Below, one piece after another: positions 1 through 12,271 of a stretch of DNA of 64,000 bases (position 1 is its first letter; each line of letters starts with the position of its first letter). The notes beneath the pieces were generated by a model. It was not told the DNA's origin, did not search any database, and saw nothing but the letters and a program-made list of their open reading frames with translations. Source of the DNA: Beta vulgaris subsp. vulgaris (Eukaryota > Streptophyta > Magnoliopsida > Caryophyllales > Amaranthaceae); the NCBI RefSeq assembly GCF_026745355.1, contig NC_079205.1, forward strand, positions 55,076,073-55,140,072, written 5' to 3'. A program made the position numbers and the translations under genes.

Positions 1-550
1 AGAAACAACCTTTTAAAAGTGTCATTTTGTGATAAACAACCTTATAAAATTTTTTTTGGTGAGAAACAACCTTTAAATGCGATTTTCTTGTCAGATCAGA
101 CCCTTTGACCATTTTTCGGTATTGACTTGATTTTTCTGGCGAAGACTTGATTTTCCGATGAAGACACGACGCAATGTAGACAGGGTCCTTCTCCTTTCCC
201 GTTAAAAAAACGACCCAAGTCTTTAGACAGGATATAGTTTACAATTGTAGCAGAGTTATGATATACAGACTTTAATCAAGAAAAAGAAATCTTAGATTCC
301 TACATCCATCAAGATCAATTATCAAAATTTTATTTCCGGGATCCATCTCAGCTTGTAGCAGATATCGCATGTATCTGCCGTCCTCAATCCAATGTATATT
401 CTTACAAGTACGACTAATCATCATCATCGATATGACACAACACATTAGGTGCAACAAACTGTAAGCCTCATGAAATCAATATGATGAGAAGAAAGTTCAC
501 AAAGAGAAATTTACAAACATGGAAGTCCCTTCTCAAGCATTTCAGGTCAA
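1..550. other. Region downstream of TRAPPC4, no gene seen
   Basis: This stretch lies beyond the TRAPPC4 stop codon and must include its 3' UTR. A short motif (aaacaacctt) recurs three times in the first 80 bases with 25-30 base spacing, which suggests the end of a small repeat. No open frame here resembles a known protein. Confidence 0.4.
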
Positions 551-3500
551 TCATCGCCCTAGCAAAGCAACACGATCCTTCTGCACTGCTTGAGCAAGGT
601 TGATGTCGAAGAGCTCACAACGTATGGGCATCTCCATTTCATAGAACGGGTTCTTCAACACATAATCTGTATACAGCTCATAAATATGTTTCAAGAGATA
701 CTCCATATGTTGTGTTCCGGGCTCACATACAACAAAAAATTTTGTTCCTGCAAGCAGCATCATACAATAAGTCTAGCACGAGCAGAAACCTTACATTGGT
801 AATCGACCATGCCCTCTTCACGTGGCAGTTTACAAAGATAAACAATAACTAGATTTTGGGATTTCATCAACAGGGATGCTCAATAAATTCTTGGACCCCT
901 CCAAGCTATAAGTTTGTGTTGGACATAGATGAAACTCGGAAATAGGCAGGCAGCTTACTACATAGCAGCAATTATTAAATATTTCTGCAAATCAATCATA
1001 ATTATGATTCCGTTCCTATAATAAAATGCCAATTGCTACCCCCACCAAACCACACAAACAGAGTATTTATCACTCCCAAACTCAAACCTTTCCTGGAAAC
1101 AGAAAATGTAAAAGCAAATAACTGCAAGATAAAAGGTTTATCAATGGGGTCCCTAATATTTGTTGAAGATGTACATTGTACCCTCACCATAGAATTTGTT
1201 CTCATTAAATTGATACTTAAATTTTTTGTGATTAAGATAACAACTTCCAAAGTTGCGATGATGAGTAATTAGCGGGCCAGGCCTTGGCTAAGCCTTTTCC
1301 TGTCAAAAGATAAGCGCTGCTCTAAACTAAGGTATCGTTTGGTTGCATTTGGGAAGTTGATCTTCCCTTGATTTTTCACTTCCCATGAAATTTCACTTCC
1401 TAGGAAGTAAAGAAAATTGTTTGGTAGGCTATGGGAAGATGGAATTCCCATGGGAAGTGGCACTTACCTAGGGGGAACTAGGTAAGCAACTTCCCCCATT
1501 GTGTGGGAAGTAGAACTTCCTAGGAAGTGCAAATTCCCATGATTTTGCCAACCAAACAACTTCATATACTTCTACTTCCTAGGAATTTGCAATTCCCATG
1601 ATTTGTTTTGTCAACCAAACAAGGCCTAAGTAGAAATCCTGAAGTTTTAAAACTAGGATTAACACATCCAAACTTTTTACAAATTTATCTGCTTACCCAG
1701 CTCAGAATAAGAGTTGAGGAAATCGGAATCCTCAACTAACTAAGTGAAGGGACCTCTCACAATATGGGTTTTCCTAGTTGCTGACGACTCCCTAATTTCT
1801 CAGCTTAGAGGATATAATTCTAGGTAGGGTTGAATATGTCAATCTTCCGTAACTCATAACGGTGTCAGACGCCAGTGACTCCATTCATGCTCTGCATGTC
1901 CTAGATTATAGGACAAGATCTAAAGCACAAGAAGCGTCCCCTCTGATGCTGATCTCAATCATGATTCTTACACCTTGGTTTCTTGTTGTTTGAATTCTAA
2001 ACACTAGTCAATCCATGGCCTAAATAGTAAATATACAACCTTGCTGATTTACCAAGTTCAGCTTTCAAGATAATAGCAGAAGATGATATTTTATGACTTT
2101 ATAATAGCAATACGGCTGTCACTACTGTTGATCCTTATTCCTTAAGACCTTAATCCCTCATCCCACGACTACTGTGAAATAAATCAATTGTAAAGTGGGC
2201 TTGGTAGGTACTTCAAAAGCTATAAGCAATAGTACACTTTGCTTATAGCGGTTGCTTTAGAATTGTATTGGTAATTTGTGATAAAGAATTGTATTGGTAA
2301 CTTGTGATAACATTATCCTGTTCCAAAGCTGAATAATTAGCATTCTAATTCAATGACCTGACTTGGTAGTCATTTGACTTTGGACTTTGAATGCCTCGAA
2401 TCTCGATACACCGTACCCCCCTAGATATCACTGATATACCTAGTTAGATTTCAAACATTATTGGAAAAGGTTTGTTATGTGGCTGTCAGCCCAACATCAT
2501 TGTTTTGTTTTCATCCCAAACTAACAATTAACTAATTAAGGACCCGTTCGGGATCATATGCAATTTTTAGTTTTTGGTTTTATAAATGTAAAAATCATAT
2601 GATACAAGAGATATAATGAACTTAAAATTAGTCATACTTATACTAAACATGTCAATTTTTAAAACTCACAACAGAAAATTGGAAACTACATTTTATGGTT
2701 CCATATTTTGTTTTTATTTTTTATTTTTAGAAAAAAACTGAAAATAAAAAATGATTACAAACATGCCCTGAGTTATGAAATTGATCTCATTTTGGGGTCT
2801 AGAGTCGATTTAATTAGTTTAAACTTATTTCATGAAGTGGGAATACATAGGAGTATGTTAATTTTTCCAGCTCTATAACAGAAAAGTTAGCTAACTAAAT
2901 CAATTTCCAACCCCAAAAGATAAGTTTTAAAACAAGTAGAATATCACACGAACATAATTTATTAATTGGGAGATAAAAGTAGAGGCTTCATTGTGATAGA
3001 AAACTAGGCCCTAAAAGAAACACACATTATCTATTTGTGTTGTAATTAATCGAAAACAATACATTGCTCTACAAACTATCCTTAGATCTGAAAACTACTT
3101 TAAATGTTTCACCCTTTAAGAATCAAATCCAGTTCCTAATGTTATGTTCAATACCAAGACAATTAATTGGTTTTCTAATTAAGCAATGCCAAATCATGTG
3201 CGTTGTGAAACCTCCACCACCAAAGCCGAAAACTCATTCCATTCAGCCACAGATTATCACGAACAGAGTCATTTCACAGCTAACTTTGTCAATGATAGCA
3301 TTACCCTACCTCACTTCATACTTCCTCTACTCCAAAAAGAATGCAACAATTGCATTTTTGGACCAAATATTACAAACTTTGACCACAAATTCCCACCACT
3401 ACTTAAATAATAACATGGTCATGTATGGTCTTGTTAAACTCATGTCAGTGTGTAGTTTAAAATATAGTTTATGATAATTATAATCGATAATTAATTAGAA

Positions 3501-4004
3501 ATATTTATGGTCAAAGATATGCATTAGAGACCGCAAAAACTAAAACGTCGCATTCTTTTTGGAGAAATTAGCAGCTCAAACTTGCATATATCAGACAAAA
3601 AGAAGTACAATTTTGTCATATAACAAGAAATTGATCATTTTAATCAAATTTAAACGAAATAGGGATTATACCAGTAAGAGATTGAAAGCAATGGAGATCA
3701 AAGGTATCGGCTTCGAGGAGTTCGATACCGAAACAGCCCGAAACAGGAGATAATTGCTGGGAAATGGCGTGCATTGAGTGCCATAAACTCGCTAATCTCA
3801 ATGTATCATTCGTATCCATTCTACCAGCCGATCCATAATCCTATAAAGTTTATATAATAATCTTCATATTTTACTATAAAGAAAATAATAACTGCAACTA
3901 CAAAGCAAATTGTATGTAAAATGTAAATTAAGAGATGTTTATACCTTATAATATATGAGACCTCCAGATTTGTTGATGATGTAAAAATTATAAATTGCCG
4001 CCAT
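551..4004 (-). CDS. TRAPPC4: TRAPPC4/Trs23 homologue, TRAPP tethering complex subunit, 141 aa in 3 exons
   Basis: Sybindin-family subunit of the TRAPP complex. It forms part of the core that acts as a Rab guanine-nucleotide exchange factor in ER-Golgi and post-Golgi traffic. Exon 1 is 4004-3945 (20 codons from [18 protein letters not shown]...), exon 2 is 3840-3672 (contains [17 protein letters not shown] and [16 protein letters not shown]), and exon 3 is 747-551 ([19 protein letters not shown], then [20 protein letters not shown], ending [12 protein letters not shown]). All junctions are GT-AG, and phases 0 and 1 match. The total of 141 residues equals the usual plant length, so the protein looks complete and functional. 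Intron 2 is very long (about 2.9 kb) and holds at least one Tourist MITE. The first ATG is used because it starts the conserved longin-like beta strand. The gene is head to head with the ABCI gene at 25240, separated by a transposon block. Confidence 0.95.
1331..1626. mobile_element. Tourist/PIF-Harbinger-type MITE in TRAPPC4 intron 2
   Basis: A 296-bp element starts GGTATCGTTTGGTT and ends AACCAAACAAGGCC, giving imperfect terminal inverted repeats. It is flanked by a 3-bp target duplication TAA (1328-1330 and 1627-1629), the signature of the PIF/Harbinger superfamily. The interior is full of inverted copies of CTTCCTAGGAAGT and GGGAAGT, so it can fold into a long hairpin. It has no coding capacity. 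Confidence 0.8.
2541..2769. mobile_element. Possible second MITE in TRAPPC4 intron 2
   Basis: The left end (GGACCCGTTCGGGATCAT) and the reverse complement of the right end (GGGCATGTTTGTAATCAT) are similar, and the AT-rich interior can fold back. I could not find a convincing target duplication, so the superfamily is open. Confidence 0.4.
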
Positions 4005-4317
4005 TTGTGGACTCCAATTAACTTCAGAGGAAAACCCTAATTCACGAGATATCCTCTTCAAATCCTGGTTTTTTTGGGGGGAGATGAATTTGTGGGATTT
4101 CAGTTTACATCAGTATAAAGATAGGTGAAATTGGGAGTGAAATCAAAAGAATTTATGATACATGTCAAACCAGGAGCTCTAGTCAAGCTTCTAATCTCTA
4201 TAAAAAAAAATTAGTGAAAATAAAATTATGGGATTCTAGAGGAGATGTGCTATATACAGTAAATATATTACAAATAAATAATAAAAAAAGCTAAATACAT
4301 CACTTAAAATCTTGTAG
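4005..4317. promoter_or_regulatory. TRAPPC4 upstream region, before the duplicated block
   Basis: About 310 bp upstream of the TRAPPC4 start codon, presumably carrying its 5' UTR and promoter. It includes an AT-rich stretch but no motif I can name with confidence. The homology to the 15695-20365 copy starts immediately to the right, at 4318. Confidence 0.35.
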
Positions 4318-4429
4318 AACTCAATTATGGTTAATTTTATCTTTTTTATAATTAAAAAACAATTAACAAAAAGTGAAAATATAAAATCCATTACATATAT
4401 CTCCTCGGCCAATAAGACTTAGGCTCTGT

Positions 4430-4597
4430 TCTTTTGGACTAAATTAATAAAAACTCAGTTCATTTCAGACAAATTCATTTCAGTTCAGATCAGATCATTT
4501 CAGTTAATTTCTCTCATAATTTTCATTCTTTCTATTCAGTTCAGACAAATTCATTTCATTTCAGCTCAATCAGACTAATTCGGTCAAAGAATAAAGC
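4430..4597. mobile_element. Small MITE-like element (copy A)
   Basis: The left end (GCTCTGTTCTTTTGGACT) and the reverse complement of the right end (AGCTTTATTCTTTTGGACC, read in copy B) form imperfect terminal inverted repeats. The interior repeats a TTCATTTCAG motif. The target duplication is unclear. The same element is at about 15797-15980. Confidence 0.5.
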
Positions 4598-4999
4598 TAC
4601 AAGGACAAGTTTTTTGGGTTGACTAAATTTATAAGGAGGGTAAGGGTTGCTAGTGTTGGGCGTCAGGTGTATCCGATATGGTCAGGAGTTAGATGAGAGG
4701 AGGTTGTGAGGTGCGGAATAAGTAGTAATAATGATCCACTTTTGTTGTTGGGGTTAATATTCAAAGGGGGTAGGTTAGTCTTTTATTTTTTTGCTATATT
4801 AAAGATGCATTAGTTCCAAAATCCAAGATCCTCTTTGCCTTTTTTTAAAAAAAAAACTAAATAAATAAAATAAAATCGGAACCTCCCCTTTTTAGAATTA
4901 AGTCATGTCTTTCTTCCTATGTAGTGAATATTTCTTGTAATCATCACTCGGAAGAACAACTTATCTTTTCTCTAATGTCATTTTATTAATTGATGTCTT

Positions 5000-5842
5000 T
5001 GAGGAAGCTTCAATCCCCAACTGAAGTGGGTTGCCCCTCCTATAATTGAGGATGTGTCCCCTTTCCTAGTTTTTTTTCAAATTGAAAGCTTCCTTCTCAG
5101 TGTCCTAGGTTGAGTGTCTGTATGACTGGTGGTTTGTGTGGTATACTAAAGGGGTGATCTTCCGGCAGGAAAATTTCCCATTTAAGGTTAGTATGATGAT
5201 TAGAGCATAGTGCCAATAAATTAATATTTCGGAGAATGTGGTTGATATTGTTGATGCTCAGGTTACTTCCCTTAATAGGCAGAAAAATAAGGCAAAAATG
5301 CATGATCAGGTAAGTTGGTCCACCCCTCCTAGTGACTATTATAAGGTTAATTTTAATGGATCTAAACTGGATAGTGGTCAAGCGGCTTTTGGTTTTGTTA
5401 TTCGGGATTCTGAAGGTAAAGTTCTGCTTTGTGGTGCGGGGACTTTAGATGATTCGGATTCTATTCTGGTGGCGGAGGCTAGGGGCCTTCGGGAAGGTAT
5501 TAGAGGGGCTAGGTCTTTAGGTATTGACAAAAATTTTATTGAAGGTGACAACTTGGCTGTCATTAACTCTATTAAGCAGATTTGGAAGATTCTATGGATG
5601 ATCCATTCCATCATCTTAGATACAGGAAATGATTTGTGTCATTTTGGGATGTTCAAATTTGTCATGTGTTAGGGAAGCAAAAGCGGTTGCGGATTGGATG
5701 GCGCATCGTGGACATTCGACGTCCACCACGACATAGTGGTTGATGTTACCGATTTACCTTTGCTTTAATCATCCGCAAGATTGCTTTAGGGTGGCCCAAC
5801 TCTTGGGATTCTCCCTAGTTCTTTCTTCCTTTCTAAAAAAAA
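5000..5842 (+). pseudogene. LINE (non-LTR retrotransposon) 3' end with RNase H domain, copy A, damaged
   Basis: Copy A of the element described at 16370-17239. The readable part spans about 5238-5672 (VSWSTPPSDYYKVNFNGSK, then FGFVIRDSEGKVLLCGAGTL and the VAEARGLREGI helix). It is followed by a frame break and an A-run at 5835-5842 that marks the 3' tail. It has more single-base indels than copy B, so the product is broken in additional places. Confidence 0.8.
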
Positions 5843-5906
5843 GGATCAATCACAAAGCATCAAATACAAGAATAGAGGATAAGGTAGAAACAATAAAACA
5901 ATTGAT

Positions 5907-6067
5907 AGATGAAACAAAGTATCCAACATTGGTTATCTAATCAACAAATCATCAGTTTATTAAAGTATCTAGCTATCAAGTGAAATCTTATATCCAACCT
6001 TTCTCCACCTCAACCAAATTTCGTGGTGAAGCACAAGGGCCTTTTTCAATGAAGGACTTGCGGAGTT
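5907..6067. repeat. 161-bp LINE target-site repeat, copy A
   Basis: The same 161-bp sequence is found at 17304-17464 and 24437-24597. Here it lies between the A-tail of the plus-strand LINE and the tail of the minus-strand LINE remnant. Confidence 0.8.
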
Positions 6068-6425
6068 TTTGTTTTTTGTTTTTAGGGGAAAAGCATGATA
6101 TTATTACTCATTGATGACGAATCCATCAAAACATAAGGAGCCACCTCCATAGGAGAGTGGTTCTCCCAAATTTACTCAACTCCAAAAGGGATGATTTTAG
6201 CTAAATTATGGGCTACAAAGTTACCGTCACGTTTAACATGTGACCATACAATGGGGAATAATGCATACTAGAAGAAAGAATATTGTGCAGGACAAGATCA
6301 AGATTCGCGAGATAAATGGCATGCTTTGAGAGACGGTTAATGACTGTTTGACAATCGGATTCCAACATAACATCTTGCAAGTCGAATATTCGACACAAGA
6401 CGGACAACCATTTCTATAGCCTTAG
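6068..6425 (-). pseudogene. 3' end of minus-strand LINE RNase H region, copy A
   Basis: On the minus strand this continues the RNase H-like fold of a non-LTR retrotransposon (DVMLESDCQTVINRLS, containing the ESD acidic motif). The upstream half is missing here because the Tekay LTR begins at 6426. Copy B at 17570-17823 preserves the frame better. Copy A has an extra CA in the region just before the LTR. Confidence 0.75.
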
Positions 6426-8965
6426 TGTAACACCCCGATAATTCTCTTTTCTAGAAAATACTTATAATATAAAACTTAGAGAATTACCCAGGCATTATCG
6501 CCCGTGTGATAACGTTTCGGCTTACTCAGAATTTTGCAGCGGAAAACTTACTAAAACAAAACCAACTTTATTAAACTTATGAAATAAGAGTCAAACAATG
6601 TTTGAACTGAAACACACCAACTCAAAGCTAAAGTCTGAAAATATAAACTCCTAGAAACAACTTAAATACTACTATCACAAAAGCCTCTCCATTCCAGATT
6701 CCCCAATGGTATGCATCTTCGAACCTGTAATGTCAATGCTTTCTTGACTCTGCTCCCCCGAAGGATCACCACAGGATCAATAGGCAAAGCCATGATCACA
6801 AACACAGACAAGCACGTAATCAGCAAAGCTGAGTACTACATATCAGACAACAATAATCCTAAACATGATACTACAACACAACTTGTAGAATAAAATAACA
6901 ATAATAATATAACAACTGCAGATGACTCTTACTGAACTAGACTCTAACTTTTATTTCTTCTTTAAATGGAATAGTTATTGGGACGAGTTGACTTCTGAAA
7001 TAGGAAATACGGTCATGACTCCGTAAACCAGAATGACCTACGATATCGAGGAACCTTTGAACTAAAGAGGAATGGTGATCAATCCAACCTCGAGAATACA
7101 TATCACGGCGGACTATGTACTCCAACCCTTAGTGTCCAACTCTAGACGTGCACCAGTCTAAAGTCTATAACCTATTCTCGTTTCACTTTACGTTGCATTC
7201 ATTTTATACTTGTGTTGACACCAACCAAGCACATAATACTCACAACTACTAATCACATAACATCACAAAACTCCTTTTTAATCTTAGAATTAATAAGTGT
7301 TCACAACTTAGCATCCAAGACTCTTTTAACTTCTTTTATTCTTTACTAACTTGCCTGTTGAACCTAGCCAACAGTAAACTGTACCTTTATATAGGTATAA
7401 CTCAAAATTACCAAATAAGATCCTCGGTTCTTATAAGATAAATAGTAACTCAAAGAATCCATGATTCCAATTTACTTACATTAATTCACTCACGAATTAA
7501 TACCAAACTAAACTTAGTTGCTTGCATCAAACTTCCATACAAACAATCTACTTAAACATATTCTTAGTTTACATGTAGCATACAAGCAAATAACATGTAA
7601 AGCCATCTCAGTAAATCATATATATGAACTACAAGGTCCTATACATGATACTACAAATTAAAAACATCCCTAGAGCATGTTTCTAACCATTTAGCACGTA
7701 GACTATGTACGTACCTCGTATAAACGTAACGGTAGGCCACTTTTAAGCACTAAAAGTCCCCTACAGTGAATTCTCCGCCTAAAACAACCAAGAAACGAGT
7801 AAAATACTTGTACTAAAAAAATACAGCAACTTTAAAACGTCCCAAACCCTTCTAAACTTCTTTAAAAATCGTTTTATAATTTAAACTCTCATTATTTTTA
7901 ATCCCTAGTATAGATAAACTATTCTAGTGATTAAAAACCATTAAAAACCTTAAAATATTAACTTTCTGAATTTCCAGCAACTATAAAATTTTCTAAACCT
8001 TCTGAAAATATTTTAAATGAATATAAAAATCGTATTCCAATCAAAATCATATTCATACTCTAAATATCGATTTCTAGTGATTTAAAACCCTAAAAATCAC
8101 ATCTTTCATGATTAAAACTAAAAATAATAAATCTGAAATTTTCTTTTATACATATGATCCGAAAAATATATTTCATAATAAAAATAATAACTCAAATCGA
8201 AATCATGCAAATAATAATAAAATAACAATAAAAATTAGAACTTTAATGGAATCTTAAAGGAGAAGTAAAGAAAACAACCAAAATAAGAGGAGGAAGAGGG
8301 CGCCGGACTGAAACAGCAGCAAGGACCGGCGGCAGCAGCTTTTTCGGCTTCAAAAATGTTTGTGACGTTTCTTGTTCAACAAGAAACGTTACTTAGCGAA
8401 GAAGAAACAATTTTTGAGAGAGAGAGATGAAAGTCACGCTCAAGAGGAAGAAGAGAGAGAAAATGTCGAGTGGGAGAGGAGGCTCAAAGATCACGTGCAA
8501 GTGAGGAGAGAGAAAATAAGTGTAGGGCAAAAATTCGGGTTTTAGGATATTTAAATAGGCTAATCCTATTGGGCTTAGGAAAAGGAATTCAATAATTAAA
8601 ACAATAGGCTAATCCTATTGGGCTTAGGAAAAGGAATTCAATAATTAAAACTTTGATGACTAACAAGATGGGCTTGTTAGGACTTTAGTCATCAAATTAT
8701 CCTTTCCCTTTTTATTTCTTTTGGGCTTTCGATTCCATTAAGTTTCTTTTCAAATATACTTTTAATAATTAAACTCTTATTTAAAACACGCTTAATTAAA
8801 ATATTACAAACTTTATTAAGCTTAGAAAAATATTTTTAGTTGACTTTTAAAATAGTCAACCCTTTTTAAAAGTCAAATCATTTTCCAAACTCATTTGGAT
8901 TTAATATAATTACATAAATAACTTAATATATTTATGAAAATCCTTTAAAAATGTGGGGGATTACA
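6426..8965 (-). repeat. Tekay LTR (3' LTR of the full element)
   Basis: A 2540-bp LTR bounded by TGTAACACCCCG and GGGGGATTACA on the plus strand, and nearly identical to 17824-20365 (2542 bp). It contains a tandem repeat with a 49-bp unit (AATAGGCTAATCCTATTGGG...) at 8554-8651. Near it, a TATTTAAATA sequence on the minus strand could serve as the TATA element of the LTR promoter. I see no conserved protein inside. Confidence 0.9.
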
Positions 8966-8980
8966 GTCTACCCCCCTTAA
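8966..8980 (-). other. Polypurine tract of the Tekay element
   Basis: Directly inside the 3' LTR the minus strand reads AAGGGGGGTAGAC, the usual purine-rich primer for plus-strand DNA synthesis. A second, similar purine tract (AAGGGGGGTAGA) lies at about 9239-9248, just past the end of the coding region. Confidence 0.75.
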
Positions 8981-9246
8981 AAGAAGTTTCGTCCCGAAAC
9001 TTAACACAAAACCCTCTTGTTTTCAAAAATGTCTGAACTCATCATTTCGAAAATCTTTGAAGAAAAGATAGTGCCTCTGTGCACTTTCCCATTTTTAAAC
9101 ACTTGTGTACTTAGAACACTTTTCTTATGCGGAGACTCTACTTCTTTTGCACTAACATGTGCAAATTGCCCAACATAGGCATACATATACATGAAAATGT
9201 CATAAAAATAGACAAAAAGCGCGAAATTTATCGCATTCTACCCCCC
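8981..9246. other. Tekay 3' untranslated stretch between chromodomain and polypurine tract
   Basis: Non-coding spacer between the end of the integrase/chromodomain frame and the 3' LTR. An open frame on the minus strand at 9001-9192 has no similarity that I recognise. The two near-identical purine tracts at its ends suggest a local duplication. Confidence 0.5.
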
Positions 9247-9821
9247 TTAAAGAAAACGAGTTACGCCCTCGTAACTCACCTCAAGGAATAGGTCTGGATA
9301 CTTTTTCTTCATATCCTCTTCGGCTTCCCACGTTGCCTCTTCTGACTCGTGGTTAGACCAAAGAACTTTGACAATATGAACATCCTTGTTACGCGTACTA
9401 CGCACTTTCCTGTCGAGAATCTTGACAGGTCTTTCCTCATAAGTGAGGCTACTATCTATCTGCACTCGTTCAGGCTCTAACACATGGCGCTCATCAGGGA
9501 TATAGCGCTTCAATTGGGATATGTGAAACACATCTGCATCTTTTCAAACTCCATTGGCAATGCCAATCTATAAGCTACTTTCCCAATGCGCTCCAAAATT
9601 TCATATGGGCCTACATATTTAGCACTCAGCTTGCCCTTTTTCCCAAATCGCATAACGCCTTTGGTGGGTGATACTTTCAGGAATACTTTATCACCTACAG
9701 CGAACTCATCTTCGCGCCGCTTTAAGTCTGCGTAACTCTTCTGCCTATCTTGCGCAGCTTGAATTCTAGCCTGAATCAATCTAACGTTCTTGACGGTCTC
9801 CTCAATGAATTCTGTCCCCAA
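9247..9821 (-). pseudogene. Integrase C-terminus plus chromodomain of Tekay polyprotein
   Basis: Two overlapping minus-strand frames (9821-9510 and 9531-9247) cover the integrase C-terminal GPY/F-type region (KYVGPYEILERIGKVAYRLALP) and then a chromodomain (VLWSNHESEEATWEAEEDM). In chromoviruses such modules bind modified histone H3 and steer integration into heterochromatin. The change of frame lies between about 9510 and 9531, within the linker to the chromodomain. The aromatic W-x-N/W pattern of a group I-like plant chromodomain is visible. Confidence 0.88.
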
Positions 9822-9823
9822 AA

Positions 9824-10536
9824 CTACATTCTCACTATAGTCGTTCCAGCAAATGGGACTTCTACACTTCCGCCATATAACGCCTCAAAAGGTGCCATCT
9901 TGATACTCGCATGGTAACTATTATTGTAAGAGAACTCAATCAAATCTAATTGGTCCTCCCAACTTCCTTGAAAATCTATAGCACAAGCTCGCAACATATC
10001 TTCCATAGTTTGGTTAGTCCGCTCAGTCTGACCATCGGTCGCAGGGTGAAAGGCGGTACTCATCTTTAATGTTGTCCCAAGGTTTGCTTGACCTTCTTCC
10101 AAAACTTAGATAGAAATCTAGAGTCACGGTCTGAAATAATGTCCTTTGGGACTCCGTGCAATCTCACTACATGCTTGATATAGGTTGTAGCGAGTTGCTT
10201 CTTCTTCCATGTCTCCTTAATAGGTATGAAAACAGCGGACTTGGTCAGTCTATCCACTATAACCCAAATGGTATCATTTCCACTCCTCGACTTGGGTAAG
10301 GCAGTCACAAAGTCCATAGAAATCGAATCCCACTTCCATCCAGGAACCTCTAGTGGTTGGACTGTCCCCATGGGCCTCTTATGGTCTATCTTCACTTTCT
10401 GACAGGTTAGACACTTAGACACATACTCGGCTACCTCTCGTTTCATGTTCGGCCACCAATATATCACCTTAAGATCCTTATACAACTTGTCACCCCCAGG
10501 GTGCACAGAATACGGAGTATTATGTCCCTCATCCAT
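9824..10536 (-). pseudogene. Integrase core of Tekay polyprotein
   Basis: The first frame (10536-10066) holds the zinc-binding end (H...H, CLTCQ) followed by the catalytic core with WDSISMDFVTALP (first Asp) and HGVPKDIISDRDSRF (second Asp). The second frame (10102-9824) carries STAFHPATDGQTERTNQTMEDMLR, containing the glutamate of the DDE triad. A frame change near 10066-10102 splits the core, so no active enzyme can be made from this copy as written. Confidence 0.9.
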
Positions 10537-10605
10537 AAGACGTCTCTTTAGATCGTTACACTTCTGTGGTACACACCACCTTCCCTTAAACCTTAGACTC
10601 CCATC

Positions 10606-11488
10606 TCATGAATCTTGAAGTATTTCCTTACCTTGCTTCATTTTCTCTTTTATCTTATCTAGATGCTCATCCCCAACTTGACCCTCAATGATCTCATCGA
10701 AAACTGACACTCCCAAAGAAAGATTACTGAGTCTAGCCTCACTTTCCCCAGGATTTAAAATTTCTAGGTTCAACCTTTGCATATCTCTACACAACTCCTC
10801 AGGAACTATCAAAGACTCAGCTATGACTCGATTTCCTACTCAAGGCGTCAGCCACCACATTGGCTTTCCCTTCATGATACTGGATGTCTAGATCGTAATC
10901 CTTAATCAACTCTAGCCATCTCCTTTGTCTCATATTCAAGTCTTTTTGGGTAAATATGTATTTCAAGCTCTTATGGTCTGTGAATATCTTGCAGGTTGCC
11001 CCATAAAGATAATGTCTCCAAATCTTCAATGCAAATACTATGGCAGCTAACTCTAGATCATGGGTAGGGTAATTAGCCTCATAAGGTTTCAGTTGACGCG
11101 ATGCATAAGCTATTACCTTCCCATTCTGTTGCAACACACAACCCAAACCATTCTTCGAAGCATCACTATAGACCTCAAATCCCTCATTCCCATCAGGTAG
11201 GGTTAAGACAGGTGCAGTGGTTAAACGATCTTTCAAGATCTGGAAGGCTTCCTCACACTTCTCATTCCACTCAAACTTGGACTCCTTTTTCATTAAATTC
11301 GTCATAGGTCTCGCTATCTTCGAGAAATCCCTCACAAATCTCCTATAATAGCCAGCTAAACCCAAGAAACTTCTAATGTCAGTCACACTCTTTGGAGTTG
11401 GCCACTCACTCACAGCTTGAATCTTAGCAGGATCTACAGATACTCCTTCCTTAGACACAAAATGACCCAAGAATGCTACTTTCTCCAA
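10606..11488 (-). pseudogene. RNase H domain of Tekay polyprotein
   Basis: Minus-strand frame 11488-10817 starts in the RT connection ([34 protein letters not shown]) and runs into the Ty3-type RNase H ([39 protein letters not shown]). A frame change at about 10812 leads to 10812-10606, the linker to the integrase zinc finger. Acidic catalytic positions (YSDAS, TDHKSL) are present. Confidence 0.9.
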
Positions 11489-12120
11489 ACGAAACTCACA
11501 CTTAGAGAACTTGGCATAAATTGGTTCTTCCTCAAGGTTTCTAAGATAATCCTCAAATGTTCATCGTGTTCGGTTTCATTCCTCGAATAAATCAAAATGT
11601 CATCGATGAAAACCACTACGAACTTATCTAAAAACTCATGAAAGATTCTATTCATCAAATCCATAAATATAGCAGGAGCATTGGTTAACCCAAATGGCAT
11701 TACAGTGAACTCGTAGTGACCATAACGCGTTCTAAAGGCAGTCTTAGGTACATCCTTATCAGCTACCCTCAACTGGTGATATCCTGAACGTAAGTCAATC
11801 TTCGAGAACACACTAGCTCCGTTCAATTGATCGAATAGGTCATCTATTCTAGGCAAAGGGTACTTGTTCTTGATGGTAACATTATTCAACTCCCTATAGT
11901 CTATACATAATCTCATACTCCCATCCTTTTTCTTCACGAACAAAACAGGAGCTCCCCAAGGCGATGCACTAGGTCTGATATAACCCTTATCCAAAAGTTC
12001 TTGCAATTGTGTCTTTAACTCACTCATCTCAGGAGGTGCCATTCTATAAGGTGCCTTAGATATAGGTGCAGTTCCAGGAACTAAGTCTATGGTAAACTCA
12101 ACAGCTCTTGCAGGCGGCAT
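11476..12120 (-). pseudogene. Reverse transcriptase domain of Tekay polyprotein
   Basis: Typical Ty3/gypsy RT motifs occur in order: [20 protein letters not shown], then [46 protein letters not shown], and the catalytic [13 protein letters not shown]. The frame is open for 214 codons. It overlaps the RNase H frame at 11476-11488 and the preceding 12275-12087 frame at 12087-12120, each by a frame change of the kind a single-base indel produces. Confidence 0.93.
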
Positions 12121-12271
12121 CCTGAAATTTCACTCGGAAATACGTCCATAAACTCATTCACTATTGGAACATCCTCAAGTTTTAACTCAGCTTCTTTACT
12201 CACATCTTGCACACTACAGAAAAACAGCTCACACCCCTTTCTCATCAACTTCTGCACTTGTAGAGCAGAGA

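Larger units (their letters stand above)
4318..8965. repeat. Copy A of an 11.4-kb-period tandem duplication
   Basis: Bases 4318-8965 match 15695-20365 from end to end: MITE, plus-strand LINE tail, minus-strand LINE 3' end and complete LTR. Differences between copies are mainly single-base insertions or deletions. For example, around 4501-4590 copy A has lost several single bases present in copy B at 15880-15980. The two copies share the CTTAG target site in front of the LTR. To the right of the LTR, copy A continues into the retrotransposon interior, while copy B continues into ordinary flanking DNA. Confidence 0.9.

Noticed and set aside
3064..3474. 136-codon plus-strand frame inside TRAPPC4 intron 2
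   Set aside because: No recognisable domain, antisense to the gene, and composition like the surrounding intron.
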